Source: UBA2330 sp035443185 (GTDB lineage Bacteria; Bacteroidota; Ignavibacteria; Tepidaquicellales; Tepidaquicellaceae). From it: a DNA stretch of 64,000 nucleotides. Shown here in pieces: positions 34,207 to 42,931 of this stretch. The stretch is taken from NCBI GenBank assembly GCA_035443185.1, contig DAORRV010000004.1:22442-86441 (forward strand), given 5' to 3'. The position numbers and the translations under genes were made by a program. The notes beneath the pieces are model-generated. The model did not search any database, was not told where the DNA came from, and saw only the letters and a program-made list of their open reading frames with translations. How positions within the stretch are numbered: position 1 is the first letter of the stretch; every line of letters begins with the position of its first letter.

Positions 34207-35160
34207 TCAGTCTTTGAAAAATCCCATCTCACCGAATTTCTTTATCCTGTTATCAAGAAATTTATCTTTTTTGATCTTACTTACTACATCTAATTCTTCA
34301 ATCAATGCTTTTTTTAAAAATTCAGCAGCCTGCACATGATCTCGGTGAGCTCCGCCTTCAGGCTCTTCTACTATTCTGTCAATTATTTTTAGCTCGAGCA
34401 TATCTTTTGCAGTGAGCTTTAATGATTCAGCAGCCTGTTCTTTAAAATCCCAGCTCCTCCATAAAATTTGAGAACATGACTCAGGAGCAATTACGGAATA
34501 CCAGCAGTATTTTAACATTAAAATCCTGTCACCAATACCTATTCCTAATGCTCCGCCTGAGGCACCTTCTCCGATAATTGCAACAATTATCGGAACCTTC
34601 AGACCTGACATCTCATAAAGATTTCTTGCAATAGCTTCTGCCTGTCCCCTTTCCTCAGCTTCGATACCCGGATATGCACCCGGAGTATCGATCAAAGTAA
34701 TTACAGGTTTATTAAATTTTTCAGCAAGCTTCATTAATCTTAAAGCTTTTCTGTAACCTTCTGGATTGGGCATGCCAAAATTTCTGTAAAGATTTGATTT
34801 TGTATCACGTCCTTTTTGCTGACCAATTATCATTACAGTTCTGTCATCAAGTTTCGCAAATCCACCAACTATAGCTTTATCATCACCAAAATATCTGTCA
34901 CCGTGGAGCTCAACAAAATTATCAGTCATCAAATAAATATAATCCAAAGCAAATGGTCTTTCAGGATGTCTTGCAAGCTGAACGATCTGCCATGGAGTCA
35001 GATTACTGAATATCTCTTTTCTTAATAAATTTATTCTCTCTTCCAGTTTACTGATTTCATGTGAAATATCAAGTTGATCTGACATCTTTCTCATCTCCTC
35101 GATCTTATTTTCAAGTGTAATTATTGGTTTCTCAATTTCTAAATAATTTTGAACTGCCAT
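34207..35160 (-). CDS. accA: Acetyl-CoA carboxylase carboxyltransferase subunit alpha
   Basis: A 317-residue AccA. It begins with a coiled region (about 1-45), then the family segments ARHPERPFALDYI, LHGDRYFGDDKAIVGGFA, MPNPEGYRKALRLMKLAEKF, LIDTPGAYPGIEAEERGQ, EGASGGALGIGIGDRILM and YSVIAPESCSQILWR. It carries out malonyl-CoA formation with AccD; accD is not in the window. It ends just before murA and starts two bases from the end of the large glycosyltransferase fusion gene. Confidence 0.96.
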   Translation of the reverse strand: MAVQNYLEIEKPIITLENKIEEMRKMSDQLDISHEISKLEERINLLRKEIFSNLTPWQIVQLARHPERPFALDYIYLMTDNFVELHGDRYFGDDKAIVGGFAKLDDRTVMIIGQQKGRDTKSNLYRNFGMPNPEGYRKALRLMKLAEKFNKPVITLIDTPGAYPGIEAEERGQAEAIARNLYEMSGLKVPIIVAIIGEGASGGALGIGIGDRILMLKYCWYSVIAPESCSQILWRSWDFKEQAAESLKLTAKDMLELKIIDRIVEEPEGGAHRDHVQAAEFLKKALIEELDVVSKIKKDKFLDNRIKKFGEMGFFKD

Positions 35161-35162
35161 AA

Positions 35163-37115
35163 CTATTTTTTAAATGTTAATATAAAAGTTTTTAGTAGTA
35201 TCTCAATATCAAGTATCAAAGACTGATTTTTTGCATAAAATAAATTCATGTTGAGTATTTCTTCTGAGGAAACTCCTTTATAATAATTCAACTGAACAAG
35301 TCCGGTAAGTCCTTTCTTACCTATATATTGTTTCTTGTTATTGTCCAGCCATACCGGATAACCTACAAAACTGGTATTTCCATAAAAAACATCCGGAAGC
35401 AATAAAAGCTTTGAGAAATGTTTCGAAGGTTTATATCTGAATAACTTCATCAGGATTATCAAAACGGGGTAAACCGAAATGAGAAGAATTACTGAGAATA
35501 TTATGTCAAAAGATCTTTTTAAAAATATATTTAATTTATTATTAATATTATATTCAATTTCTATTAGGTTAATCTCATCAATACTGCTGGTATTTAATTT
35601 TGACAGCATAAGCTCTTTGCCTGAGGGGAAAATCCTGAACCTGACATTTCTGTTCCGCATATCCCACATAAGATTGAGCATGTCCTGATTAGAAAAAAGA
35701 TTACCTGCAAATACTACTTCGTCAATTTTATTTATAGTGATAATTTCTTCCAGTTCTGAAATATTATTTTTTTTGGAAACATCTGAATAATGAAATATAT
35801 TATATTTTGAATTCAATTTATCTTCTACATTCTGACTAAGCTTTTCGCTGCCTACCTGCAGAAGATTTACTTTATTTAGGAGAATGTTTTTCGATACAAA
35901 AAATAAGTACAGTTTATATACGCCCCGGAATATCAGCAGGAAAAAAATTGACAATACAGTTGATGCAAGTATCACACTTCTTGAAAAAGCATATTCTTTA
36001 AAGAAATATGTTATTGAAGAGTTTATAAAAAATCCGACGATCACTGCGTTGAAGGTATTTCGAAGTGAAAGGAAATGCTTTTTGGAATATGATCCGAATA
36101 TTGCAAGAGTCACAAGCCATATCAATACGTATATTGAAATGATGAACATGTAATCTTTATTCGGAAAAATATCAAATCTGATCTTTACAGAAATTATCAG
36201 CGATAGAAATAAAAGAAGAATATCTGAGATCGGGAATATAAATAATCTGATGATCCTCTGCAGATATGAAAACAAAGATCTCCAGAAGATTCCAAACTGA
36301 AGAAGCGGTGACAATGATCTTGAAAATCCTGTGAAATTTTTTTTTACAAAAATTATCATGGCACCATAGAAATTATTCACATAAGATAAATTAGTCTTGC
36401 GTGTACTCTCTCCTTTAAAATGTATTGTCGTAACTTCAGGAAAATAATAAATTTTAAATCCGTGTTTCTTTATTCTGAAGCAAAGATCAATATCTTCACC
36501 GTACATAAAATAATCTTCATCAAAGTATCCTGTTTTTTCCAAAACCTCTTTTGGAATAAACATAAACGCACCGCAGATAGCATCTACTTCCCATGTTTTA
36601 TCTTCGTCGAGATATGTGAGATTATATTTTCCGAATATTTTGCTTTGAGGAAATAATGATGATAGACCAAGTATCCTTGGTATTGCAACAGATGGTATCG
36701 GAAAACTTCTTTTACATGCTGAGTCAAGTTTACCGTTACCGAGGATCAGCTTTGATGTGACAGCACCGGTATGCTTATGTTCATCACAAAATTTTATAAG
36801 CTTATTAAATGTATTTTCTTCAAGGAGTGTATCAGGATTTAGAATTAAAATATATTTTCCCAAAGCTTTCTTTATTGCAATATTGTTGGCTTTGGAAAAA
36901 CCAATGTTCTTTGAATTCCTGATCACATTAACATCAGGATATTTTTTTTCTATATGCTCCGGACTTTCATCTATCGAATTATTATCAACTAAAAAAATTT
37001 CGAGACTGTATTCGTTATTGTTTGCGGTGTAAATTGAGGCTATGCAGTTATCGACAAGTTCCTTTACATTGTAGTTTACAATTATAACCGAAATGTCGAA
37101 TGCTTTGGAGTTCAT
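35163..37115 (-). CDS. GT2 glycosyltransferase fused to a polyprenyl-phosphate sugar-transferase-like membrane domain
   Basis: A 650-residue fusion. Residues about 1-260 form a GT-A family 2 domain (SVIIVNYNVKELVDNC, ILNPDTLL in the nucleotide region, GYFDEDYFMYGEDIDLCFR). Residues about 285-650 resemble WbaP/WcaJ proteins: several hydrophobic helices, a nucleotide-fold-like region (NLLQVGSEKL to DEVVFAGNLF), a KRSFDIIFSVILL entry helix and a GLTGLVQLNY end. The catalytic core of such transferases (KFRSM and MSLVGPRP) is missing or altered: the segment that should read GPRP is SFVGYPVW. So the second domain may be inactive or regulatory. An intact sugar transferase lies two genes upstream. 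I know no characterised protein with this fusion. Confidence 0.75.
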   Translation of the reverse strand: MNSKAFDISVIIVNYNVKELVDNCIASIYTANNNEYSLEIFLVDNNSIDESPEHIEKKYPDVNVIRNSKNIGFSKANNIAIKKALGKYILILNPDTLLEENTFNKLIKFCDEHKHTGAVTSKLILGNGKLDSACKRSFPIPSVAIPRILGLSSLFPQSKIFGKYNLTYLDEDKTWEVDAICGAFMFIPKEVLEKTGYFDEDYFMYGEDIDLCFRIKKHGFKIYYFPEVTTIHFKGESTRKTNLSYVNNFYGAMIIFVKKNFTGFSRSLSPLLQFGIFWRSLFSYLQRIIRLFIFPISDILLLFLSLIISVKIRFDIFPNKDYMFIISIYVLIWLVTLAIFGSYSKKHFLSLRNTFNAVIVGFFINSSITYFFKEYAFSRSVILASTVLSIFFLLIFRGVYKLYLFFVSKNILLNKVNLLQVGSEKLSQNVEDKLNSKYNIFHYSDVSKKNNISELEEIITINKIDEVVFAGNLFSNQDMLNLMWDMRNRNVRFRIFPSGKELMLSKLNTSSIDEINLIEIEYNINNKLNIFLKRSFDIIFSVILLISVYPVLIILMKLFRYKPSKHFSKLLLLPDVFYGNTSFVGYPVWLDNNKKQYIGKKGLTGLVQLNYYKGVSSEEILNMNLFYAKNQSLILDIEILLKTFILTFKK

Positions 37116-37176
37116 TTAATGATTTTTGATATACAGGAAATTTCATAAAATTCTGAAATTCATTTACATAAAAAAA

Positions 37177-37899
37177 TTATAACTTCCCGAATACCGATTT
37201 GAATTTTAATTTCCAGACCATGAAATATGCTTCATATACTACTTTGCGGGACATCTTGGATTCACCTTCCCTTCTGTCAATAAATAGTATAGGAACTTCG
37301 ATTATCTTGAATCCTTTTTTATACATCTTAAATTTCATCTCGATCTGAAATGAATATCCGTTTGATCTTACATTATCAAGATCTATCTTCTTCAGCGAAT
37401 CAACTTTGTAGCACATAAATCCTGCCGTTGTATCCATTACTTTCAGACCTGTAACTGCTCTTGTATAAACTGATGCGAGATAGCTAAGGATAAGTCTTCT
37501 AAGAGGCCAGTTCAGAACAGAAATTCCGTCAATGTATCTTGATCCGATCACAAGATCATAACCTTCATCGATCTTCTCAATAAAACCTTTAAGATATTTT
37601 GGATCATGAGAAAAATCAGCATCCATTTCAAAGACGCAGTCATACTTTTCTTTTATTGCATATCTGAATCCTGCGACATAAGCAGTTCCAAGACCAAGTT
37701 TTTTTTCACGCTTTAAAATATTTACATGATTGTTGTTAAGATCTTCAACAAGTTTTGCAGTTCCGTCCGGTGAATTATCATCGACTACAAGTATATTGTA
37801 TTCATTATCCTGATCACTGTTTTCAAGAATCAACGGAATGATCTTTAATATATTATCAGCTTCATTATATGTAGGAATGATCACTAATATTCTTTTCAA
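37177..37899 (-). CDS. Polyprenyl-monophosphate glycosyltransferase (GT2, DPM1-like)
   Basis: A 240-residue family 2 enzyme of the dolichyl-phosphate mannose synthase type: VIIPTYNEADNI, VVDDNSPDGTA, EMDADFSHDP with the metal-binding DAD, GSRYIDG and a QIEMKFKMYKKGFKI stretch. It lacks the C-terminal helices of some relatives, so it is the soluble DPM1-like form. It would transfer a sugar from a nucleotide donor onto a polyprenyl phosphate. It ends 61 bases before the fusion gene and starts two bases after the sugar-transferase gene stop. Confidence 0.9.
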   Translation of the reverse strand: MKRILVIIPTYNEADNILKIIPLILENSDQDNEYNILVVDDNSPDGTAKLVEDLNNNHVNILKREKKLGLGTAYVAGFRYAIKEKYDCVFEMDADFSHDPKYLKGFIEKIDEGYDLVIGSRYIDGISVLNWPLRRLILSYLASVYTRAVTGLKVMDTTAGFMCYKVDSLKKIDLDNVRSNGYSFQIEMKFKMYKKGFKIIEVPILFIDRREGESKMSRKVVYEAYFMVWKLKFKSVFGKL

Positions 37900-37901
37900 A
37901 T

Positions 37902-39287
37902 TCAGTGACCTTTCATTAATAGAATTACAATAATAGTATTTATCATTATTTTGAAATCTAATTTTAAACTCATGTTTTCTATGTAATAAAAATCAAATTG
38001 AATTTTCGATTTTACATCATCCACAGAAGTGTCATATTTATGTTTTATCTGTGCCCAGCCGGTAATACCGGGTTTTACAGATAATCTTTTATAATAATAA
38101 GGTATTTCTTTTTTCAATTGCTCTACAAAAAAAGGTCTCTCAGGTCTTGGACCAATAAGACTCATTTCGTTTTTCAAAACATTAAACATCTGAGGTATTT
38201 CATCTATATATAATTTCCTCAACAGTTTTCCAAAATTTGTAATCCTCGGATCATTATCCCCTGCCCATTCAGGACCATATTCTTCGGAGTTTATAACCAT
38301 TGACCTGAACTTATACATAACAAATATCAATCCCTTTTTTCCGACTCTTTCTTGTTTATAAAACACCGGTCCGTCAGAAGTTAGTTTTACTAAAATTCCT
38401 ACGATCAAAAGTAACGGTGAAAGAAATATCAAAGTTATACCTGAAATTATTACATCAATAATTCTTTTTGTAAGTAATCCGGCCGGAGACATAATATCAG
38501 GCATTACTTCAATCAGCGGTACTCCATAAATCTGATTTGTTCTTGCCATTCCGCTGACTATCTCATACATGTCAGGTAAAATTTTTAAATTAACTTTTTC
38601 TTCACTGCAGTATCTTATTACATCAATAAGTTTATCCTTTTCATTCAATTCAAGAGCAATAAGAATTTCAGATATTTCCTTTTCAGCAATTATATTTTTA
38701 ATTTCATTAAGTCCTGCAATACCGCTGTTTTCATTACCTGTGTCTGGATCTTCTATACTAATATACCCGGCAAATCTGTATCCAAGCTGAGGATATTTTA
38801 TGATCATGTTTTTCAGCTCAGAAGCTTTTTCACCTCTGCCGACAATTAATGTCTCCCTGAGACCAATTCCTTTTTCAAGTAAATTCCTTTGAATACTTCT
38901 GATAATGATCCTGCCTGTACTAATGAAGACAACCGTAAGAATCCAGTATATCAGAATAAGAAATCTGGAAATGATCGGTGCATCATTCATCATGTCATCC
39001 AGATATATAAGAAAGAACAATATGAAACAACCTACTGAAACTGTTTTAAATACAGAAGAAAATTCATCAAATCTTGATCTTACAAACCAGTGCTGATATA
39101 ATCCAGCAAATGAAAAAATTATCAACCAGTAAAAATAAATTGCAATAAGCGGCGCGATAAATGCCGGCGGGTTTGTATAATTGATCCAACCGGTATCAAC
39201 CCTGATATAATAATAAACTGTCCATGCCAATGAAATAAAGATCAGATCGGACAGAAATAAAAATATTTTTTCCTTCCTCTTGGTCAA
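37902..39287 (-). CDS. Undecaprenyl-phosphate sugar phosphotransferase (initiating transferase)
   Basis: A 461-residue PHPT-family protein that begins polysaccharide assembly by loading a sugar-1-phosphate on undecaprenyl phosphate. It has four N-terminal helices, a cytoplasmic CoA-binding-like domain (VGRGEKASELKNMI) and the catalytic C-terminal region with all motifs: KRIIDVIISGITLIFLSP, YKFRSMVINSEE, DEIPQMFNVLKNEMSLIGPRP and KPGITGWAQIKHKY. Length and motifs fit WcaJ/WbaP. It is probably the initiating enzyme of this locus. Confidence 0.92.
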   Translation of the reverse strand: MTKRKEKIFLFLSDLIFISLAWTVYYYIRVDTGWINYTNPPAFIAPLIAIYFYWLIIFSFAGLYQHWFVRSRFDEFSSVFKTVSVGCFILFFLIYLDDMMNDAPIISRFLILIYWILTVVFISTGRIIIRSIQRNLLEKGIGLRETLIVGRGEKASELKNMIIKYPQLGYRFAGYISIEDPDTGNENSGIAGLNEIKNIIAEKEISEILIALELNEKDKLIDVIRYCSEEKVNLKILPDMYEIVSGMARTNQIYGVPLIEVMPDIMSPAGLLTKRIIDVIISGITLIFLSPLLLIVGILVKLTSDGPVFYKQERVGKKGLIFVMYKFRSMVINSEEYGPEWAGDNDPRITNFGKLLRKLYIDEIPQMFNVLKNEMSLIGPRPERPFFVEQLKKEIPYYYKRLSVKPGITGWAQIKHKYDTSVDDVKSKIQFDFYYIENMSLKLDFKIMINTIIVILLMKGH

Positions 39288-39322
39288 ATTTTCTGACTAA
39301 TATTCTAAATTATTTTCTATGA

Positions 39323-40039
39323 TTAAAAATCATAACCTGCAGATACTGCATCATTGTAAAACATTTTTACCGTATCAAGCGAAAGCTCTTTCAGATCTTT
39401 ACCAACCATTTTCAGTTTTTTCAAAAGATCATTTGTAACTGTAATAATATGACATCCACATTCATCTGCCTGTATTATATTCAGTAACTCTCTTGAACTC
39501 GCCCAAAGTAATTCAACTTTCTCAGAACTTTTTACAATCTCATAACTCTCTTTCATATAAGGGATCGGATCTCTGCCTGTATCTGCAATCCTTCCTGCAA
39601 AGACTGAAATAATAGAAGGTGTATTTTTATCAAGACTCTCATATACTTTTCTCACCTGATCTATTGTAAGTATAGCAGTTACATTCAGCTTAAAACCTTT
39701 TGATGATAATTTATTTATCAGCTCATATGATGGTTTATCTTTCGTATTTGTTACAGGAATTTTTATATACACGTTCTCTCCCCAGCTTGCTATTTCATTT
39801 GCCTGTCTTTCCATAGATTCAAAATCATCTGTAAACACTTCAAATGATATTGGCATATCTTTTATCTCTGCCAATACATTTTTTGCAAAAGCCACATAAT
39901 CAGTAACTCCATCTTTTTTCATCAAGGTAGGATTAGTGGTAAATCCGGAAACTATACCTTCACTGTAAACTCTTTTCATTTCATCTATATTTGCTCCGTC
40001 AGAAAATATCTTTATTTTAAGATCTTTTGAACTGTTCAT
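39323..40039 (-). CDS. Transaldolase family protein (FSA/TalC type)
   Basis: A 238-residue TIM-barrel aldolase of the short transaldolase/fructose-6-phosphate aldolase group. Motifs: IFSDGANI, GFTTNPTLMKK, the Schiff-base lysine in VYIKIPVTN, LNVTAILTIDQV and SVFAGRIADTGRDPI. It would make or cleave sedoheptulose- or fructose-phosphate. It lies at the end of the heptose-sugar genes, 7 bases beyond the phosphatase gene, and the enzyme could supply sedoheptulose 7-phosphate, the input of that pathway. That role is inference from position. Confidence 0.88.
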   Translation of the reverse strand: MNSSKDLKIKIFSDGANIDEMKRVYSEGIVSGFTTNPTLMKKDGVTDYVAFAKNVLAEIKDMPISFEVFTDDFESMERQANEIASWGENVYIKIPVTNTKDKPSYELINKLSSKGFKLNVTAILTIDQVRKVYESLDKNTPSIISVFAGRIADTGRDPIPYMKESYEIVKSSEKVELLWASSRELLNIIQADECGCHIITVTNDLLKKLKMVGKDLKELSLDTVKMFYNDAVSAGYDF

Positions 40040-40046
40040 TTATTTT

Positions 40047-40616
40047 TTATTTATTCAAAATTATTTTTACTGCAGATTTCAGATCAACCGAAATAAAATC
40101 CGGCTTTGGTAAATCTGTATAATTATTATATTTATTTTTTATTAGAACCGTCTTTAACCCAGCATTAATACCACATTCTATGTCTGTCTCTCTGTCACCG
40201 ATAAACCATGATGCATTTCTGTCAATATTATAATTCCCGACTGCCTTATCGACTAAGAACGTTTTAGGCTTTCTGCATTCACAATTATAAGAATAACCTT
40301 CAGTAATTCCTTCCGGATGATGAAAACAATAGAAGTCATTTTTTATAAAAGCATCATCATCATTTAAAATCTCCATAAACTTTTTTTTAACCGCAATGAG
40401 ATTTTCAAGTGAAGTTTTTCCTTTTGCAAAATCAGGTTGATTTGAAATTAAAAATAATTCGAACCCATTTTTTTTTAACTCTTTTAAAGAATCTTTTACT
40501 CCGGCGAAAATTTTTATATCCTCAACTTTGTGTGGAGGTTCATATTCTTTTCTAAATTCATTGTAGATTAGATCATTAATTACTCCATCCCTGTCAAGGA
40601 AAACTGCTTTATTCAT
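40047..40616 (-). CDS. gmhB: Heptose-bisphosphate phosphatase (GmhB-like HAD)
   Basis: A 189-residue HAD phosphatase: AVFLDRDGVIND (nucleophile and acid aspartates), LISNQPDFAKG, a zinc loop with CFHHPEG and CECRKPKT, and GDRETDIECG. This set is typical of GmhB, which removes a phosphate from D-glycero-D-manno-heptose 1,7-bisphosphate. It overlaps the SIS-isomerase gene by four bases and lies beside the kinase and nucleotidyltransferase genes of the same pathway. Confidence 0.9.
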   Translation of the reverse strand: MNKAVFLDRDGVINDLIYNEFRKEYEPPHKVEDIKIFAGVKDSLKELKKNGFELFLISNQPDFAKGKTSLENLIAVKKKFMEILNDDDAFIKNDFYCFHHPEGITEGYSYNCECRKPKTFLVDKAVGNYNIDRNASWFIGDRETDIECGINAGLKTVLIKNKYNNYTDLPKPDFISVDLKSAVKIILNK

Positions 40617-41212
40617 TTAACTGCTGATTCCCATTTCATCTCATACTCTTTTACTGAAGGATGTGTAACAAGTAAATGCCAGACTGTCCCCTGAAAAGAT
40701 TCTGTGTGAGGTGTAATTGTATCCGGATTTACTGTCGGGACTAAAACTACAGCATCAGCGACTTTAGCAGTATAGCCGCCGTCTTTTCCGACTATGCCGA
40801 TTATTTTAGAACCGGTTTCTTCAGCAAACTTTAATGCATTCACCAGATTAACGCTGATATTTTTTTCTTCATTTCCACCACCAACTGAAAATACAAAAAT
40901 GCAGTCTTCTTTTTTTAAACGGCTTCCGCGCAGCCAGTTTACATAAGATGTTTCCCATCCGTCATCATTAATCCTTGCTGTAAGCTCTGACACATTATCT
41001 GACGGTGAGTAACTTTCTATACCTGCTATTTTTCTAAAATCATTCACTGCATGTGATGCATTTCCGGCTCCGCCGCCTACTCCGAGAAAGAACAATCTTC
41101 CTCCGTTTTTTTTCAATCCCGAAATGATCTCAGCCATTTTCTCGATCTGTTCTTTATCAAGATTATTGGCGATCTCTTTTACTTCGGTTAAATATTTACT
41201 TACATAATCCAT
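40613..41212 (-). CDS. gmhA: Phosphoheptose isomerase-like SIS protein
   Basis: A 199-residue SIS-domain protein: GRLFFLGVGGGAGNASHAVNDF, VFSVGGGNEEKNISVNL and GIVGKDGGYTAKVADAVVLVP, the GmhA layout with TPHTES-type end (TITPHTESFQG). GmhA isomerises sedoheptulose 7-phosphate to D-glycero-D-manno-heptose 7-phosphate. It is coupled to the phosphatase gene by a four-base overlap and follows the nucleotidyltransferase gene by 18 bases. Confidence 0.9.
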   Translation of the reverse strand: MDYVSKYLTEVKEIANNLDKEQIEKMAEIISGLKKNGGRLFFLGVGGGAGNASHAVNDFRKIAGIESYSPSDNVSELTARINDDGWETSYVNWLRGSRLKKEDCIFVFSVGGGNEEKNISVNLVNALKFAEETGSKIIGIVGKDGGYTAKVADAVVLVPTVNPDTITPHTESFQGTVWHLLVTHPSVKEYEMKWESAVK

Positions 41213-41230
41213 TTATTTTTTTATGTAATA

Positions 41231-41932
41231 TTAAATTTTAGACAATAACTTTCTAGTTTCTTCCAGCCCGGAAAATGAACCTATTTCGTAAAATCTTTCC
41301 ATTACTTCAAAACCTGCCAGCTCATTATTCTTTAATAATAATTTATATACTTCCGCAAGATCAAATACTTCTTCATTGGAAAAATTTTTAAATGCACTTT
41401 GAGTAAGTATCCCAAGTCCGTAATCAATGTGTCTCATATTTTCATTCTTACTGAACTTGTCATAATTCAAAATCTTTCCGTTTTCAAATTCAATATTACT
41501 GATGTCCCATTTTCCTTCGTTTCGGAAAACTGTCATCAGACCCTTTTTATTTTGGTCTAAAAAGTATTTATTTATATCATTAAAATCAGTATCTAAATAT
41601 GAATCACCATACATTACAAAAAAATTTTCATTCAGTTTACTCAGAGCTTTTTTTAAAGCACCGCCTGTACCAAGCAATTTTTCTCCGTCAAAAGAAAATA
41701 TAATTTCCATCCCTTCTAACGGATTTGAATCAGTATAAGATTTTATCTGCTCGCCCATAGCACCTGCGCAAATAACAACTTTTTTAATCCCCTTATTTTT
41801 AAGAATATTCAGCTGATGGTGAATAAAAGGTATTCCTGCCACATCAAGCATTGACTTTGGAATCGTCTCTGTTACAGGTTTTAATCTCGTAGCCAGCCCG
41901 CCTGCAAGAAGTGCCAGATTATTAATTTCCAT
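41231..41932 (-). CDS. hddC: Heptose-1-phosphate guanylyltransferase-like nucleotidyltransferase
   Basis: A 233-residue sugar nucleotidyltransferase. The N-terminal LLAGGLATRLKPVTETIPKSM carries the pyrophosphorylase signature and catalytic lysine, and GTGGALKKAL, MYGDSYLDTDF and YEIGSFSGLE follow. With GmhA, HddA and GmhB beside it, the likely reaction is GDP-D-glycero-alpha-D-manno-heptose formation (HddC). Nucleotide preference cannot be read from the sequence, so GDP is inferred from the kinase type next door. Confidence 0.82.
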   Translation of the reverse strand: MEINNLALLAGGLATRLKPVTETIPKSMLDVAGIPFIHHQLNILKNKGIKKVVICAGAMGEQIKSYTDSNPLEGMEIIFSFDGEKLLGTGGALKKALSKLNENFFVMYGDSYLDTDFNDINKYFLDQNKKGLMTVFRNEGKWDISNIEFENGKILNYDKFSKNENMRHIDYGLGILTQSAFKNFSNEEVFDLAEVYKLLLKNNELAGFEVMERFYEIGSFSGLEETRKLLSKI

Positions 41933-41947
41933 TAATACTTTGTATGA

Positions 41948-42931
41948 CTAATTATAAAATCCGTTCTTCACACCTTCATGCTCAAATGCAAACCATGTTG
42001 CCTTCAAACCCATTTTTTCCATAGCGGCAACAAGCTTTGTCTTTTCCTTTGGACAATAAAATAAAAGAAATCCTCCGCCGCCTGCACCAATCACCTTTCC
42101 ACCTATTGCTCCATTTTTTCTGGCTGTTTCATATACTTCATCGATAAATGGATCTGAAATTTTATCAGATAAACCTTTCTTAATAAGCCAATGGTCATGA
42201 AGTAAATCTCCGAATTCATCGATCTTGTTTTTCTCTAATATCTTTTTTGTATAAAGTCCAATGTCTTTAATTTTATGAAGCCTGTTTAAAACGTCAGTAT
42301 TTTTTTGTTTCGTCTTTTTATTCTGATGCTTTAGTATGTCTCCGGCCGATCTTTTTTTATTAAGATAAAATAAGAACATATTACTCTGCAGCTCCATCAT
42401 TGCGCCTTCGGAAATTTTAACAGCATCGACTTCTACTGTCCCATCCTTATTAAAAGTATATGCATTGAATCCGCCGAATGTAGCAGCATACTGATCCTGC
42501 TTTCCGATCGGCTCTTTCAGCAAATTAATTTCAATATTACATGCACACTCTGCAATCTCTTCAAGCGTCTTATGATCTCTGTTATATGAAAATAATGCAC
42601 TAAGTAACGCAACAGTAAATGTAGAAGATGTACCCAGTCCGCAGTTTGAAGGGACATCAGCAATAGAAACTATCTCTACCTGCTTTTTTACATTTGCAAA
42701 TTTCATTGACTCTCTGAATATTCTATGCTCAATATCTTTTACCTTATCAACAATCTCTGTCTTTGAATATGAAAGTCTGATCGAATCCTCAAATCTTTTA
42801 TTAAGCATTATATGCACAAATTTATTTATGCTTGCTGCCAGTAAAAATCCACCGTGTTTTTCATAATATGACGGAAGGTCTGTTCCGCCGCCGCCCATTG
42901 AAATTCTCACAGGTGCTCTCGATAAGATCAT
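41948..42931 (-). CDS. hddA: D-glycero-D-manno-heptose 7-phosphate kinase (GHMP family)
   Basis: A 327-residue GHMP kinase. It has RAPVRISMGGGGTDLPSYYE at the start, the glycine-rich ATP loop VPSNCGLGTSSTFTVALL, EPIGKQDQYAATFGG and the third motif GGKVIGAGGGGFLLFY. The combination is typical of HddA, which makes heptose 1,7-bisphosphate for the GDP-heptose branch. It overlaps the epimerase gene by four bases. Confidence 0.88.
   Translation of the reverse strand: MILSRAPVRISMGGGGTDLPSYYEKHGGFLLAASINKFVHIMLNKRFEDSIRLSYSKTEIVDKVKDIEHRIFRESMKFANVKKQVEIVSIADVPSNCGLGTSSTFTVALLSALFSYNRDHKTLEEIAECACNIEINLLKEPIGKQDQYAATFGGFNAYTFNKDGTVEVDAVKISEGAMMELQSNMFLFYLNKKRSAGDILKHQNKKTKQKNTDVLNRLHKIKDIGLYTKKILEKNKIDEFGDLLHDHWLIKKGLSDKISDPFIDEVYETARKNGAIGGKVIGAGGGGFLLFYCPKEKTKLVAAMEKMGLKATWFAFEHEGVKNGFYN

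Noticed and set aside
41905..41925. TGGCAC and TTGCA on the minus strand inside the heptose nucleotidyltransferase gene
   Set aside because: Only three bases separate the two halves instead of five and it lies within a coding region.
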